The position numbers and the translations under genes are program-made. 64,000 nt of DNA from Amycolatopsis sp. 2-15 (GTDB lineage Bacteria; Actinomycetota; Actinomycetes; Mycobacteriales; Pseudonocardiaceae): assembly GCF_030285625.1 (NCBI RefSeq), contig NZ_CP127294.1, positions 5,056,501-5,120,500 of the forward strand, given 5' to 3'. Under the pieces are notes generated by a model. The model saw only the letters and a list, made by a program, of their open reading frames with translations, was not told the DNA's origin and did no database searches. Below, in pieces: positions 8,610-20,806 of the stretch (its first letter is position 1; each line of letters begins with the position of its first letter).

Positions 8610-9428
8610 ATGCGCTTCAGCCAGGTCGACGTCTTCACCGATGAGCTCACCCTCGGCAACGCACTCGCCGTGGTGCACGACGCCGAAGGCCTCTCCGACG
8701 ACAAGATGGCCGCCTTCGCGCGGTGGACCAACCTCAGCGAGACCACGTTCCTGCTCCCGCCGGCGCACGCCGAGGCCGATTACCGCGTGCGGATCTTCAC
8801 CGTCGAGCGCGAGCTGCCCTTCGCCGGGCACCCCACGCTCGGCTCGGCCCGCGCGTGGCTCGAAGCGGGCGGCACGCCGAAGAGCGAAGATCTCGTGCAG
8901 GAGTGCGGTGCCGGCCTGGTCCGCGTGCGGCGCACCGGCGAGCGGCTCGCCTTCGCCGCGCCGCCGCTCACCCGCGGCGGCCCCGTCGCGCCCGAGGACC
9001 TCGCCGCCGTCCGGAAAGCCCTGCACCTGGCCGAGAGCGACGTCGTCGACGCGCAGTGGGCCGACAACGGCCCCGGCTGGCTCGCCGTGCTCCTCGCCGA
9101 TGCCGACGCGGTCCTGGCGGTCGAACGCGACGTCGCGGCGCTCGGGAAGTACAAGGTCGGGATCGTCGGACCCCATCCGGCCGGCTCGCCCGCGGCGTTC
9201 GAGGTCCGAGCCTTCACCGGCCAGGTCGAGGACCCGGTGACCGGCAGCCTCAACGCCGCGATCGGCCAATGGCTCATCGCTTCGGGCCGGGCGCCGGAGT
9301 CCTACGTGGCCGCGCAGGGCACCCGGCTCGGCCGGCGCGGGCGCGTGCACGTCGAGCGCGCGGAAGGCGACGTTTGGGTGGGCGGCGACACAGTGGTGGG
9401 AATCGCCGGTCAAGTGGCGCTGCGGTGA
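8610..9428 (+). CDS. PhzF family isomerase/epimerase-like protein
   Basis: Protein of 272 residues with the two-lobed diaminopimelate-epimerase fold of the PhzF family. The catalytic Glu44 lies in NLSETTF; GHPTLG (73-78) and DPVTGS close to the C-terminus form the substrate loop. PhzF proteins isomerise small acids, the best known step being in phenazine biosynthesis, but most genomic copies have unknown substrates, and there are no phenazine genes nearby. The ATG at 8610 has AAGGTGGAG upstream and lies 20 bases after the MATE gene, so the two may be cotranscribed. Confidence 0.88.
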   Translation: MRFSQVDVFTDELTLGNALAVVHDAEGLSDDKMAAFARWTNLSETTFLLPPAHAEADYRVRIFTVERELPFAGHPTLGSARAWLEAGGTPKSEDLVQECGAGLVRVRRTGERLAFAAPPLTRGGPVAPEDLAAVRKALHLAESDVVDAQWADNGPGWLAVLLADADAVLAVERDVAALGKYKVGIVGPHPAGSPAAFEVRAFTGQVEDPVTGSLNAAIGQWLIASGRAPESYVAAQGTRLGRRGRVHVERAEGDVWVGGDTVVGIAGQVALR

Positions 9429-9551
9429 ACGGGTGATGTGGCGAATCCCACCGAGGTAACGGCTATGTTTCGAGCTTGCTGAGGCGATACAACGATTGAG
9501 GCGGCAGCGTCGTCGTCCTTCCCCGACGACCGCTACCCGCAGGAGGAAACC

Positions 9552-10874
9552 TTGTCGCCCGGCCGCGCCACCGTCCGGTCCTGGCTCATCTGGCTCACCG
9601 CCGTCTTCGTGTACCTGCTCGCCGTGTTCCACCGCACCTCGTTCGGGGTCGCGGGCCTGGAAGCGGCGGACCGGTTCGGCGTCGGCGCCGCGGCGCTCGG
9701 CACGTTCACCGTGCTGCAGGTCGGGGTCTACGCCGCCATGCAGATCCCCACCGGCGTGCTCGTCGACCGCTACGGCCCGCGCCGCGTGCTCACCGCCGCC
9801 GTGCTCATCCTCGGCACCGGGCAGCTGCTGCTCGGCCTCGCCGAAAGCTACGGCGTCGGCCTGCTCGCCCGCGGCGTGCTCGGCCTGGGCGACGCGCTGA
9901 CGTTCGTCAGCGTGCTGCGCCTGATCGCCGCCCACTTCCCGGCGCGGCAGTACGCGTTGATCGCGTCGTTCACCTCCGCCGTCGGCTATGTCGGCAACCT
10001 CGCCGCCACCGTGCCGCTCACGCTGCTGCTCGCCGGTCCCGGGTGGACGGTCACGTTCGTCTCGGTCGGCGCGCTCACGCTCCTGGTCTCGGTGCCGGTG
10101 GTGCTGCGCGTGCGGGACACCCCGCTCGGCGTGCCCGAGCCCGAGCGCAAGCCGGTGCACCCGGCGCTGCTCGCGCGCCAGATCCGCGCCGCGTGGCGCG
10201 TGCCCGGCACCCGGCTCGGCTTCTGGACGCACTTCAGCACTATGTTCGCGCCCAACGTGCTCACGCTGCTGTGGGGCGTCCCGTTTCTCGTTGAAGGACA
10301 AGGAATCCCGGCCGCCACGGCGAGCGCGATGCTGACCGTGTTCGTGTTCGGCTCGCTGGCCGGCGGCCCGGTGCTGGGCACGGTGATCAGCCGTCATCCG
10401 GAGCTGCGGATGCCGATCGTCGGCGGTTACCTCGGCACCGCCGCCGTCACGTGGGCCGTGCTGCTCGGCTGGAACGGGCACGTCCCGCTCGGGGTGCTCG
10501 GGCCCGCGTTCGCGCTGTTGTCGCTCGGCGGCCCGGTTTCGATGATCGGCTTCGCGCTGGCGCGGGACTACAACCCGATCGAGCGCGTCGGCACGGCGAC
10601 CGGTCTCGTGAACGTCGCCGGGTTCGTCGCGACCACGGTCACCTCGCTCGTGGTCGGCGTGCTGCTGCAGTGGACGGGCGGGAACTTCCGCGTGTCCCTG
10701 CTGAGCATCGTGGTCGTGCTCGCGCTGGGCACGTGGCGGATGCTCGTGTGGTGGCGCCGCGCCAGGGCGCACGTGTTCGCCGCCGAAGCCCGCGGCGAGG
10801 ACGTGCCGGTGCGGCTCACGCGCCGGCGCTGGGACGGCGAGGTGCCGGCCGAAGCCGCGGCCGTCGCCGCCTGA
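9552..10874 (+). CDS. MFS transporter
   Basis: Major facilitator of 440 residues with about 12 transmembrane helices. The loop between helices 2 and 3, GVLVDRYGPRRVL, is the MFS motif A. The central loop carries basic residues and the C-terminal half repeats the pattern. The substrate cannot be assigned; the sequence looks like the general actinobacterial sugar-phosphate/nitrate-like carriers and no biosynthetic partner lies next to it. The start is TTG at 9552, chosen because AGGAGG lies six bases upstream. The C-terminus is a charged cytoplasmic tail of about 40 residues. Confidence 0.88.
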   Translation: MSPGRATVRSWLIWLTAVFVYLLAVFHRTSFGVAGLEAADRFGVGAAALGTFTVLQVGVYAAMQIPTGVLVDRYGPRRVLTAAVLILGTGQLLLGLAESYGVGLLARGVLGLGDALTFVSVLRLIAAHFPARQYALIASFTSAVGYVGNLAATVPLTLLLAGPGWTVTFVSVGALTLLVSVPVVLRVRDTPLGVPEPERKPVHPALLARQIRAAWRVPGTRLGFWTHFSTMFAPNVLTLLWGVPFLVEGQGIPAATASAMLTVFVFGSLAGGPVLGTVISRHPELRMPIVGGYLGTAAVTWAVLLGWNGHVPLGVLGPAFALLSLGGPVSMIGFALARDYNPIERVGTATGLVNVAGFVATTVTSLVVGVLLQWTGGNFRVSLLSIVVVLALGTWRMLVWWRRARAHVFAAEARGEDVPVRLTRRRWDGEVPAEAAAVAA

Positions 10875-10920
10875 CAGGTGCTCGCCGGTCCGAACCGGAC
10901 GGCTCGATAGGGTTCGGCCC

Positions 10921-11835
10921 GTGTCTCGCCCGAAAGAACCGCGCCGCCCCGCTCCGCCGCCCGGTCTGCTCATCGTCGACAAACCGGCCGGAATGACGTC
11001 GCACGACGTCGTGGCGAGGGCTCGCCGGATCATGGGCACCCGCAAGATCGGCCACGCCGGCACGCTCGACCCGATGGCCACCGGCGTGCTGGTGCTCGGC
11101 ATCGAGCGCGCCACCAAGCTGCTGGGCCACCTGGCGCTCGACCGCAAGACCTACCTCGCGACGCTGTCGCTGGGCAGCTCCACCACCACCGACGACGCCG
11201 AGGGCGAGGTGCTCACCGAGGGTGACCCGGCGTTGCTCGCGAAGATCACGGACGAGCAGCTCGCCACCGGCGTCGCCGAGCTCACCGGCGACATCCAGCA
11301 GGTGCCCAGCGCCGTCAGCGCCGTGAAGATCGACGGCAAGCGGGCCTACGCGCGGGTGCGCGCGGGCGAAGACGTGGTGCTCCCGCCGCGGCCCGTCACC
11401 GTCTACCGCTTCGACGTGCTGGCCACGCGCCGCGAGGACGACCGGATCGAGCTCGACGCCGTGGTCGAGTGCTCGTCGGGCACCTACGTGCGCGCGCTGG
11501 CCCGCGACCTCGGCGCCGGGCTCGGCGTCGGCGGGCACCTGCTTGCCTTGCGGCGCACCACGGTCGGGCCCTTCACCCTCGCCCGGGCGCGCACGCTCGA
11601 CCAGCTCGAGGAGACGCCCGAGCTGTCGCTGGACCTCGACGCCGCCGTCGCCGCGGCCTTCCCTCGCCGCGACGTCGACGCCGCCGAAGCGCAGGCCGTG
11701 CGCCACGGCCGGGCCATCCCGGCGGCCGGCATCGACGGGACCTACGGCCTCTTCGCGCCCGACGGCCGGGTGCTCGCCCTGGCCGCCGACACCGAGGGTG
11801 TGGCCCGGTCGGTGGTGGTCCTGCTGCCCGCATAG
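10921..11835 (+). CDS. truB: tRNA pseudouridine(55) synthase
   Basis: TruB makes pseudouridine 55 in the T-loop of almost all tRNAs and also acts as a tRNA chaperone. The 304-residue protein shows the catalytic motif HAGTLDPMATGVL with its Asp around residue 43, the RKTY segment, and the GTYVRALARDLG motif; the last ~70 residues form the small C-terminal domain found in actinobacterial TruB. GTG at 10921 lies seven bases after TAGGGT, so the message is probably leaderless. The next gene, ribF, begins 48 bases after it, as in other actinobacteria. Confidence 0.95.
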   Translation: MSRPKEPRRPAPPPGLLIVDKPAGMTSHDVVARARRIMGTRKIGHAGTLDPMATGVLVLGIERATKLLGHLALDRKTYLATLSLGSSTTTDDAEGEVLTEGDPALLAKITDEQLATGVAELTGDIQQVPSAVSAVKIDGKRAYARVRAGEDVVLPPRPVTVYRFDVLATRREDDRIELDAVVECSSGTYVRALARDLGAGLGVGGHLLALRRTTVGPFTLARARTLDQLEETPELSLDLDAAVAAAFPRRDVDAAEAQAVRHGRAIPAAGIDGTYGLFAPDGRVLALAADTEGVARSVVVLLPA

Positions 11836-11882
11836 GGTGGTCGCGGTTGGGCGAGAGACCGGCGCGGGGAGAGTTGACGACA

Positions 11883-12848
11883 GTGCAGCGGTGGCGTGGC
11901 CTCGGGGATCTCCCGGGCGGCTGGGGACGGTGCGTGGTCACCATCGGCGTGTTCGACGGCGTGCACCGCGGGCACCAGGTGCTCATCTCGCGCACGGTGC
12001 GGGCGGCGGCCGAGCGCGGGGTCCCAAGCGTGGTGCTCACGTTCGACCCGCACCCGTCGGAGGTCCTGCGCCCGGGCAGCCACCCGGCACAGCTGACCAC
12101 GTTGCGACGCAAGGCCGAGCTCGTGGAGGCCCTCGGCGTCGACGTGTTCGCCGTGCTGCCCTTCACCCTCGAGCTCTCGCGCCTCTCGCCGCACGAGTTC
12201 GTGCACGAGGTGCTGGTGGACCGGCTGCACGCCGCCGCCGTGCTGGTGGGCGACAACTTCACCTTCGGCGCCAAGGCAGCGGGCGACGTCACGCTCCTGC
12301 GCAAGCTCGGCAGCCGCTTCGGCTTCGTGGCCTACGGCGCGGAGCTGCAGGGCCGTTCGCTGGCCGACGACCGCATCGCCAACGACATCACCTTCTCCTC
12401 CACGTACGTGCGCTCGTGCATCGACGCCGGCGACGTGGTGGCCGCGGCCGACGCGCTCGGGCGCCCGCACCGGCTCGAGGGCATCGTCGTGCGCGGCGAC
12501 GGCCGGGGCCACGACCTCGGCTACCCGACCGCGAACCTGTCGACGCCGCGGTTCGCCGCCGTGCCCGCCGACGGCGTCTACACGGCGTGGTTCACCCGCC
12601 TGTCGGACCCGGGGCGGAAGCTGCGGGCCGCGGTGTCGGTGGGCACGAACCCGACGTTCTCGGGCCGTGAGCGCACCGTCGAGGCGTTCGTGCTCGACGT
12701 CGACGAGGACTTCTACGGCCAGCACGTGGCGCTGGACTTCGTGACCCGGCTGCGCGACCAGGAGCGGTTCAGCCGGTCCGAGCAGCTGGTGGAGCGGATC
12801 GACGACGACGTGGTGCGCACCCGCGAGGTGCTGGGCGCCGAAGACTGA
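11883..12848 (+). CDS. ribF: Bifunctional riboflavin kinase/FAD synthetase
   Basis: RibF phosphorylates riboflavin to FMN and adenylates FMN to FAD. The 321-residue protein has the N-terminal nucleotidyltransferase (GVFDGVHRGHQ, residues ~22-32; NFTFG; the SSTYVR loop) and the C-terminal riboflavin kinase barrel (GRPHRLEGIVVRGDGRG, then GYPTANL with its PTAN motif). GTG at 11883 is preferred because GGGGAG lies about 10 bases upstream; a TTG nine bases earlier would be too close to that site. It follows truB at 48 bases. Confidence 0.94.
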   Translation: MQRWRGLGDLPGGWGRCVVTIGVFDGVHRGHQVLISRTVRAAAERGVPSVVLTFDPHPSEVLRPGSHPAQLTTLRRKAELVEALGVDVFAVLPFTLELSRLSPHEFVHEVLVDRLHAAAVLVGDNFTFGAKAAGDVTLLRKLGSRFGFVAYGAELQGRSLADDRIANDITFSSTYVRSCIDAGDVVAAADALGRPHRLEGIVVRGDGRGHDLGYPTANLSTPRFAAVPADGVYTAWFTRLSDPGRKLRAAVSVGTNPTFSGRERTVEAFVLDVDEDFYGQHVALDFVTRLRDQERFSRSEQLVERIDDDVVRTREVLGAED

Positions 12849-12998
12849 CGTGGTTCCCCCGGACGGGGTCCGGCCGGGGGCGGAATGGGCGGTTCCGGCC
12901 GCCCGGGCGCGGGTCCGGTGGCAAGATACTCACGGGCGGGTGAAACGGTCCGGGCACGCCGGTCCGGCCGGACGAGGGGACCAAGGGGAGCGGAACTG

Positions 12999-13472
12999 GT
13001 GGAGGACCACAAGATCGTCCAGCGGAACGTCGCGCTGCAGCGGGAGTGGTACGGCGAACCGCTGGGTGACCGGGTGCGCAGACTGGTCGTCGCGTTCGAC
13101 ATCTCGCAGGCCTACCTCGCCGAGGTCCTCGGCATCAGCGCCCCGATGCTCAGCCAGGTGATGAGCGGCCGGCGCGCCAAGATCGGCAACCCCGTAGTGC
13201 TCGCCCGCATGATCATGCTCGAGCGCAAGATCCTCGTGCCCGACGTCGCGGCGGGCAACCGCGACGCGATGCAGGCGGCGCTGGAGGACGTGCGCGACTC
13301 GCGGCCCACGGTCGGGCGCGACAACATCCCGGTGGGCTCCGACGAGCGGCTCGTGCTCGCCGCGCTGCGCGAGGTCGCCGAGGAGGAGGACCTCACCGAG
13401 GCCGCGAAGCGCCTCGACGACGACTTCCCGATCCTCGCCGAGCTCCTGCGCCGCGCCGGGGCCAGCCACTAG
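12999..13472 (+). CDS. Helix-turn-helix DNA-binding protein
   Basis: Protein of 157 residues with one Xre-like helix-turn-helix at about residues 32-55 (DISQAYLAEVLGISAPMLSQ, then VMSGRRAKIGNP). The rest is helical and has no domain I recognise; the C-terminal part is acidic. GTG at 12999 follows AAGGGGAG. It lies between ribF and thpR with only five bases to the latter, so it is probably cotranscribed with thpR. Homologues are common at this place in Pseudonocardiaceae. Its target genes are unknown; the single HTH suggests a sequence-specific regulator that acts as a dimer. Confidence 0.78.
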   Translation: MEDHKIVQRNVALQREWYGEPLGDRVRRLVVAFDISQAYLAEVLGISAPMLSQVMSGRRAKIGNPVVLARMIMLERKILVPDVAAGNRDAMQAALEDVRDSRPTVGRDNIPVGSDERLVLAALREVAEEEDLTEAAKRLDDDFPILAELLRRAGASH

Positions 13473-13477
13473 CTGTC

Positions 13478-13981
13478 GTGCGGCTGTTCACCGCGCTGCG
13501 CCCGCCGGCCGACGTCGTGGCCGCGGTGGCGCTGTCCCTCGGCGAGCCCGGCCCCGGCCTGCGCTGGTCGCCGCCGGCGGACTGGCACGTCACGCTCGCG
13601 TACTACGGCGAAGCCGACCCGGACGAACGGGCCGCCGAGCTCGGCCCCGCGCTGGCCGGCCGCCCCGCGGTCGAGGTCCGGCTGACCGGCCCGGGAACAT
13701 TTCCCGGCGTGCTGTGGTTGGGCGTCGCGGGGGATGGGCTGACCCGGCTCGCGGAAGCCGCGGGCGTGGACCAGGAGGAGCGTCCCTACCGGGCGCACCT
13801 CACGCTGGCGCGGTATCCGCGTGAACGCCGGGACGCGGCCGGACCGTGGACGCGGCGGCTGGCCGGGTTCTCCAGTCGCGAGTGGACCGCCCGCGAGGTG
13901 GTGCTCATGGGCAGTGCCGGCACGGTGGGCCCGCGCTACCGGGAGCTGCTGACGTTCCCACTGGGCCCCGCCGGAACGTGA
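13478..13981 (+). CDS. thpR: RNA 2',3'-cyclic phosphodiesterase (2H family, LigT type)
   Basis: Protein of 167 residues in the 2H phosphoesterase superfamily. The two catalytic HxTx motifs are WHVTLAYYG (His37, Thr39) and RAHLTLAR (His near residue 107), each in one lobe of the pseudo-symmetric fold. Such enzymes open 2',3'-cyclic phosphates on RNA ends and can join 2'-5' ends of tRNA halves in vitro. GTG at 13478 lies five bases after the HTH gene stop, pointing to translational coupling. Length and motif spacing match the family. Confidence 0.9.
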   Translation: MRLFTALRPPADVVAAVALSLGEPGPGLRWSPPADWHVTLAYYGEADPDERAAELGPALAGRPAVEVRLTGPGTFPGVLWLGVAGDGLTRLAEAAGVDQEERPYRAHLTLARYPRERRDAAGPWTRRLAGFSSREWTAREVVLMGSAGTVGPRYRELLTFPLGPAGT

Positions 13982-14013
13982 ACCGCGCCTGAAGGCACTG
14001 ATCACACGGCTGG

Positions 14014-14019
14014 TAACCT
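14014..14019 (+). promoter_or_regulatory. Possible -10 element for rpsO
   Basis: TAACCT lies about 105 bases upstream of the rpsO start in the only AT-richer part of the gap. No good -35 hexamer is visible at 16-18 bases, so this is weak. A leader of about 100 bases would fit the known self-regulation of rpsO in other bacteria. Confidence 0.3.
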
Positions 14020-14122
14020 TGACAATCGGGTCCGGCTGCAGTCCGTGGCGGCCGAGACCGACTACCCGGCCGCGCAGCGCGGTGCGGGCCCCACGGCACT
14101 GATTCAACGAGGAGCAACACCA

Positions 14123-14392
14123 GTGGCGCTGTCCACCGATGAGAAGAAGTCGATCCTTTCCGAGTACGGCGTGCACGACTCGGACACCGGATCCCCCGAG
14201 GCCCAGGTCGCGCTGCTGACCAAGCGCATCGTCGGCCTCACCGAGCACCTCAAGGCTCACAAGCACGACCACCACTCGCGTCGCGGGCTCCTGCTGCTGG
14301 TCGGCCGTCGCCGCCGGCTGCTGAACTACGTGATGAAGGTGGACATCGAGCGGTACCGGTCGCTGATCCAGCGGCTCGGCCTGCGCCGATAG
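14123..14392 (+). CDS. rpsO: 30S ribosomal protein S15
   Basis: S15 is a primary 16S rRNA-binding protein of the platform. The protein has exactly 89 residues, the usual length, and shows the family sequence: [16 protein letters not shown], the conserved [10 protein letters not shown] turn, and the RRRLLNYV and [12 protein letters not shown] ends. GTG at 14123 is preceded by CGAGGAG. Next comes a stable hairpin and then pnp, the rpsO-pnp order conserved in most bacteria. Confidence 0.98.
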   Translation: MALSTDEKKSILSEYGVHDSDTGSPEAQVALLTKRIVGLTEHLKAHKHDHHSRRGLLLLVGRRRRLLNYVMKVDIERYRSLIQRLGLRR

Positions 14393-14398
14393 CGTGAC

Positions 14399-14435
14399 CC
14401 GAGGGGGAGTGACCGGTCCGGTCGCTCCCCCTCGG
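14399..14435 (+). terminator. 16-bp hairpin between rpsO and pnp
   Basis: CCGAGGGGGAGTGACC (14399-14414) pairs with GGTCGCTCCCCCTCGG (14420-14435), one G-T pair, loop GGTCC. It lies seven bases after the rpsO stop. There is no T-tract, so it may stop transcription partly, stabilise the rpsO message, or be an RNase processing site, as known for the rpsO-pnp gap in other bacteria. Confidence 0.6.
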
Positions 14436-14625
14436 TGCCAGAAGAGAAGAAACGGCGCGAGCGCGCTGGAGGATCCGTCCGCCGGTCCTCGGTAGTGGTT
14501 CCCGGGTGAGAAGACCCGGGGGCTTCGATCGAAGACCGGCCTCATTCCTCGAGCGTCCGCGGGCGAACCGGGTCCCAGGGTGGGAGACTCGCGCCGGACG
14601 AAGCACAAAAGAGGAGATACACCCT

Positions 14626-16884
14626 ATGACCGACTCCACCGGAGTCACCGTGCACGAGACCGAAGCCGTGATCGACAACGGCCGGTTCGGCACCCGCACC
14701 GTGCGTTTCGAGACGGGCCGCCTGGCCAAGCAGGCCGCCGGCTCCGTCGTCGCGTACCTCGACGAAGAGACCATGCTGCTCTCGGCCACCACGGCGTCGA
14801 AGCACCCGAAGGAGCACTTCGACTTCTTCCCGCTGACCGTGGACGTCGAAGAGCGTATGTACGCCGTGGGCCGCATCCCCGGCGCGTTCTTCCGCCGTGA
14901 GGGCCGCCCGTCGACCGACGCGATCCTCACCGCCCGCCTGATCGACCGCCCGCTGCGCCCGTCGTTCACCAGCGGTCTGCGCAACGAGATCCAGGTCGTC
15001 ATCACCGTCCAGAGCCTCAACCCGGACGACCCGTACGACGTGCTGGCGATCAACGCCGCGTCGGCCTCCACCCAGATCGCGGGCCTGCCGTTCTCCGGCC
15101 CGGTCGGCGGCGTGCGCGTCGCCCTGATCGAGGACCAGTGGGTCGCGTTCCCGACCTGGTCGCAGCTGGAGAAGGCCACCTTCAACATGGTGGTCGCGGG
15201 CCGCATCGTCGGTGACGACGTCGCGATCATGATGGTCGAGGCCGAGGGCACCGAGCACACGCTCGACCTGATCGCCGCCGGCGGCAAGGCGCCCGACGAG
15301 GCCGCGGTCGCCGCGGGCCTCGAGGCCGCGAAGCCGTTCATCAAGGTGCTGTGCGAGGCGCAGCAGCGCCTGGCCGCCGACGCCGCGAAGCCGACCGGCG
15401 AGTTCCCGCTGTTCCCGGCCTACCAGCCGGACCTGTACGAGGCCGTCGCCGCGATCGCGACCGACGACCTGGCGAAGGCGCTGACCATCGCCGGCAAGCA
15501 GGACCGCGACGGCGCGACCGACGAGGTCAAGGCCACCGTGCTGGCGAAGCTCGGCCTGGGCGAGGGCGAGGCCTTCGAGGGTCGCGACGGCGAGGTCGGC
15601 GGCGCGTTCAAGGCGCTGACCAAGAAGATCATGCGTCAGCGCGTGCTCACCGAGAAGATCCGCATGGACGGCCGCGGCCTGACCGACATCCGGTCGCTCT
15701 CGGCCGAGGTCGCCGTGATCCCGCGGGCGCACGGTTCGGCGCTGTTCGAGCGCGGCGAAACCCAGATCCTGGGCGTCACCACGCTGAACATGCTCCGCAT
15801 GGAGCAGCAGATCGACTCGCTCTCCCCGGAGACGACGAAGCGCTACCTGCACCACTACAACTTCCCGCCGTTCTCCACCGGTGAGACCGGCCGCGTCGGC
15901 TCGCCGAAGCGGCGCGAGATCGGCCACGGCATGCTCGCCGAGCGCGCCCTGGTTCCGGTGCTGCCGAAGCGCGACGAGTTCCCGTACGCGATCCGCCAGG
16001 TCTCCGAGGCGCTGGGCTCCAACGGCTCGACGTCGATGGGCTCGGTCTGCGCGTCCACCATGGGCTTGTACAACGCCGGTGTGCCGCTGAAGGCGCCGGT
16101 CGCGGGCATCGCGATGGGCCTGGTGTCCGACGAGGTCGACGGCGAGACGCGCTACGTCGCGCTGACCGACATCCTCGGCGCCGAGGACGCACTGGGCGAC
16201 ATGGACTTCAAGGTCGCCGGCACCAAGGACATCATCACCGCGCTGCAGCTCGACACGAAGCTCGACGGCATCCCGTCGGAGGTCCTCGCGGCCGCGCTGA
16301 AGCAGGCGAAGGACGCTCGCCTCACCATCCTGGAGGTCATCGCCGAGGCGATCGACGGCCCGGACGAGATGAGCCCGTACGCCCCGCGCGTCACGTCGGT
16401 GAAGATCCCGGTCGACAAGATCGGCGAGGTGATCGGCCCGAAGGGCAAGATGATCAACTCGATCACCGAGCAGACCGGTGCCGACATCTCCATCGAGGAC
16501 GACGGCACGATCTACGTGGGCGCGGCCGACGGCCCGTCGGCGGAGTCGGCGATCGACCTGATCAACGCGATCGCCAACCCGCAGCTGCCGAAGGTCGGCG
16601 AGCGCTTCCTGGGCACCGTGGTGAAGACGGCCGCGTTCGGCGCGTTCGTCTCGCTGCTGCCGGGCAAGGACGGCCTTGTCCACATCTCGAAGCTGGGCAA
16701 CGGCAAACGGATCGCCAAGGTCGAGGACGTGGTCAACGTGGGCGACAAGCTCCGCGTCGAGATCGCCGACATCGACAACCGCGGCAAGATCAGCCTGATC
16801 GTGGTCAAGGAGGACGACGCCGCCGAGGCCAAGCCGGCCGAGGGCGCCGAAGGTGCCGACGCCGAGAAGGCCGACGCCCAGTAA
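14626..16884 (+). CDS. pnp: Polyribonucleotide nucleotidyltransferase (PNPase)
   Basis: PNPase degrades RNA 3' to 5' by phosphorolysis and can add tails; in actinobacteria it also makes poly(A)-like tails. The 752-residue protein has two RNase PH domains (about 20-160 and 340-560; [18 protein letters not shown] in the first, [16 protein letters not shown] with catalytic residues in the second), a KH domain ([14 protein letters not shown], near residue 605) and an S1 domain ([20 protein letters not shown], near residue 665). The end is Ala/Glu-rich. ATG at 14626 follows AGAGGAG, so the upstream in-frame extension was rejected. Confidence 0.97.
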   Translation: MTDSTGVTVHETEAVIDNGRFGTRTVRFETGRLAKQAAGSVVAYLDEETMLLSATTASKHPKEHFDFFPLTVDVEERMYAVGRIPGAFFRREGRPSTDAILTARLIDRPLRPSFTSGLRNEIQVVITVQSLNPDDPYDVLAINAASASTQIAGLPFSGPVGGVRVALIEDQWVAFPTWSQLEKATFNMVVAGRIVGDDVAIMMVEAEGTEHTLDLIAAGGKAPDEAAVAAGLEAAKPFIKVLCEAQQRLAADAAKPTGEFPLFPAYQPDLYEAVAAIATDDLAKALTIAGKQDRDGATDEVKATVLAKLGLGEGEAFEGRDGEVGGAFKALTKKIMRQRVLTEKIRMDGRGLTDIRSLSAEVAVIPRAHGSALFERGETQILGVTTLNMLRMEQQIDSLSPETTKRYLHHYNFPPFSTGETGRVGSPKRREIGHGMLAERALVPVLPKRDEFPYAIRQVSEALGSNGSTSMGSVCASTMGLYNAGVPLKAPVAGIAMGLVSDEVDGETRYVALTDILGAEDALGDMDFKVAGTKDIITALQLDTKLDGIPSEVLAAALKQAKDARLTILEVIAEAIDGPDEMSPYAPRVTSVKIPVDKIGEVIGPKGKMINSITEQTGADISIEDDGTIYVGAADGPSAESAIDLINAIANPQLPKVGERFLGTVVKTAAFGAFVSLLPGKDGLVHISKLGNGKRIAKVEDVVNVGDKLRVEIADIDNRGKISLIVVKEDDAAEAKPAEGAEGADAEKADAQ

Positions 16885-16910
16885 GCCTCGTTCAAAAAAA
16901 GAAATCCCGT

Positions 16911-16948
16911 CGAAGGCCTCCTCGCGGAAGAGCGCGAGGAGGCCTTCG
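16911..16948. terminator. 16-bp hairpin after pnp
   Basis: CGAAGGCCTCCTCGCG (16911-16926) and its exact complement (16933-16948) form a hairpin with loop GAAGAG. On the plus strand no T-tract follows; instead seven A residues precede it (about 16894-16900), so the T-tract would lie on the minus strand, where no gene ends. For pnp it is at best a partial terminator or a 3' stabiliser. Confidence 0.55.
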
Positions 16949-16970
16949 CGGCATCGTGAGTAAGGAACCC

Positions 16971-19524
<2,554 letters not shown>

Positions 19525-19632
19525 AGACCGCGGGTTTCGCGGGGCCGCTGCGCGCTCAAACTGGGGTCGCCGCGGAGTAGGGGTTGCCCTTCCGCGGCGT
19601 CCGTGCGGGGCGGCGATTCCGGCTCGGCTCGC

Positions 19633-20160
19633 TCAGTGCATCCAGCCCGTGAGCAGCGCCGGTGACGCCGCCAGCAGGCTGAACCGCACCCAGCGGCCCG
19701 CGAGCCCGGCGGCCAGGAACGTGACCAGCCGCATCCGGACCATGCCCGCGAGCACACTCGTCGCCATGAAGGGCGGGAGGCCGATGAGCGAGCTGACGCC
19801 GTAGGTGCCCGCCATCCAGTGCGGGTGGCGCTGGCAGCGTTCGCGCAGGGCTTCGATCTTGGAGCGCAGCACCTTGGTGCGCCGGTGCCACCGGTCGCGG
19901 CGGGCGCTGGGGGCGTGTTCGCGGTGGAGGCGGTGGTGGAGGCGGTCGTGCAAAAGCGGCGGGAGCCGGATGGTGCCGCGGGCAGCGAGGTAGTACAGCA
20001 GCTTGCCGGCGATCTGCCCGACCGCGACGGCCGCGCCGAGCCACAACCAGTGCGGGTTGTGCTGGCTGGCGCAGAGACCGACCACGAACAGTTCCGCGTT
20101 CACGACCGGCACGATCGCCGAGCCGAACGCGACGCCGAGCGTCACGAGCAACCAGCCCAT
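19633..20160 (-). CDS. VTT/DedA-like small membrane protein (YqaA type)
   Basis: Protein of 175 residues with about four hydrophobic segments. The N-terminal GSAIVPVVNAELFVVGL, the GQIAGKLLYYLAARG turn and the C-terminal GLPPFMATSVLAGMV recall the SNARE-associated/VTT fold of DedA and YqaA proteins. A basic, His/Arg-rich loop of ~45 residues separates the halves. DedA-type proteins move lipids such as undecaprenyl phosphate across the membrane, but this short branch is not characterised. ATG at 20160 follows AAGGGGGAGG. It is convergent with the dapB operon. Confidence 0.72.
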   Translation of the reverse strand: MGWLLVTLGVAFGSAIVPVVNAELFVVGLCASQHNPHWLWLGAAVAVGQIAGKLLYYLAARGTIRLPPLLHDRLHHRLHREHAPSARRDRWHRRTKVLRSKIEALRERCQRHPHWMAGTYGVSSLIGLPPFMATSVLAGMVRMRLVTFLAAGLAGRWVRFSLLAASPALLTGWMH

Positions 20161-20207
20161 CGTGCCTCCCCCTTGGTGTGACCCCCTGAAGTGATCCTCG
20201 TCATTCG

Positions 20208-20213
20208 AGGCTA
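20208..20213 (-). promoter_or_regulatory. Possible -10 element of the VTT membrane protein gene
   Basis: On the minus strand TAGCCT lies about 48 bases upstream of the ATG at 20160, after a short CCTCG-CGAGG dyad. A GTGACC hexamer at about 16 bases upstream could serve as -35. The score against consensus is modest. Confidence 0.35.
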
Positions 20214-20326
20214 GCAGTCGTCACGAAAAGGTCACGGGGGCTAACCCCCTTATTCCGGCGGGTGCTGACTCCAGAAGATCACCTGGACGTTCGGTTCAGG
20301 ACACCTCGGACTGCCACCATTCGGGC

Positions 20327-20806
20327 GTGACCGACGTGCCCTTCGCCGATCGCTTCGCCGGGTTCTGCGCGGCCGTCGTCCGAGTCCTGCCCTTCGGGCT
20401 TTCGCGCCTCGTCGCGCCGAGCTTTCTCGGGTTCGTGATCATCAACGGGTTCACGTTCGGCGTCGACCTCGGGCTGCTGACGGTGTTCCACGGCAGCTTC
20501 GGCTGGCCGGTCTGGCTGGCGATCAGCGTGTCCTACGTGCTCGCGTTCGGGCTCAGCTTCGTGCTCAACCGCGCGCTGAACTTCCGCTCGCACGCGCCCG
20601 TCGGGCGGCAGGCGGTGCTGTACGTGGTGGCGATCGGGGTGAACTACGCGACGTTCCTGCTGGGCGTGGGCGCCGGGCTGGCCGCGCTGGGCATGGAGTA
20701 CCACCTGTCGCGGCTGATCGCGGGGGCCTGCGAGGGCGTGTTCATGTACTCGGTGATGCGCTGGGTCGTCTTCGCGAAGCGCGAAGAGCCCGCCTTCAGT
20801 GCGTGA
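20327..20806 (+). CDS. GtrA family membrane protein
   Basis: Protein of 159 residues with four transmembrane helices filling almost the whole chain: about 33-55, 62-84 (with the conserved FVLNRALNFR after it), 95-115 and 120-145. GtrA proteins are thought to flip lipid-linked sugars (polyprenyl-phosphate sugars) for wall or O-antigen glycosylation. No glycosyltransferase lies next to it here, so the sugar is unknown. GTG at 20327 gives the usual length. Its 3' end overlaps the convergent GNAT gene by 11 bases. Confidence 0.87.
   Translation: MTDVPFADRFAGFCAAVVRVLPFGLSRLVAPSFLGFVIINGFTFGVDLGLLTVFHGSFGWPVWLAISVSYVLAFGLSFVLNRALNFRSHAPVGRQAVLYVVAIGVNYATFLLGVGAGLAALGMEYHLSRLIAGACEGVFMYSVMRWVVFAKREEPAFSA

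Noticed and set aside
7815..11147. A minus-strand open frame of about 1100 codons over the MATE, PhzF and MFS genes
   Set aside because: It spans three real genes and two intergenic gaps and has shadow-frame composition.
16894..16948. Hairpin after pnp as a classical intrinsic terminator
   Set aside because: The A-run lies before the stem and no T-run follows on the plus strand, so it was kept only as a possible partial terminator.
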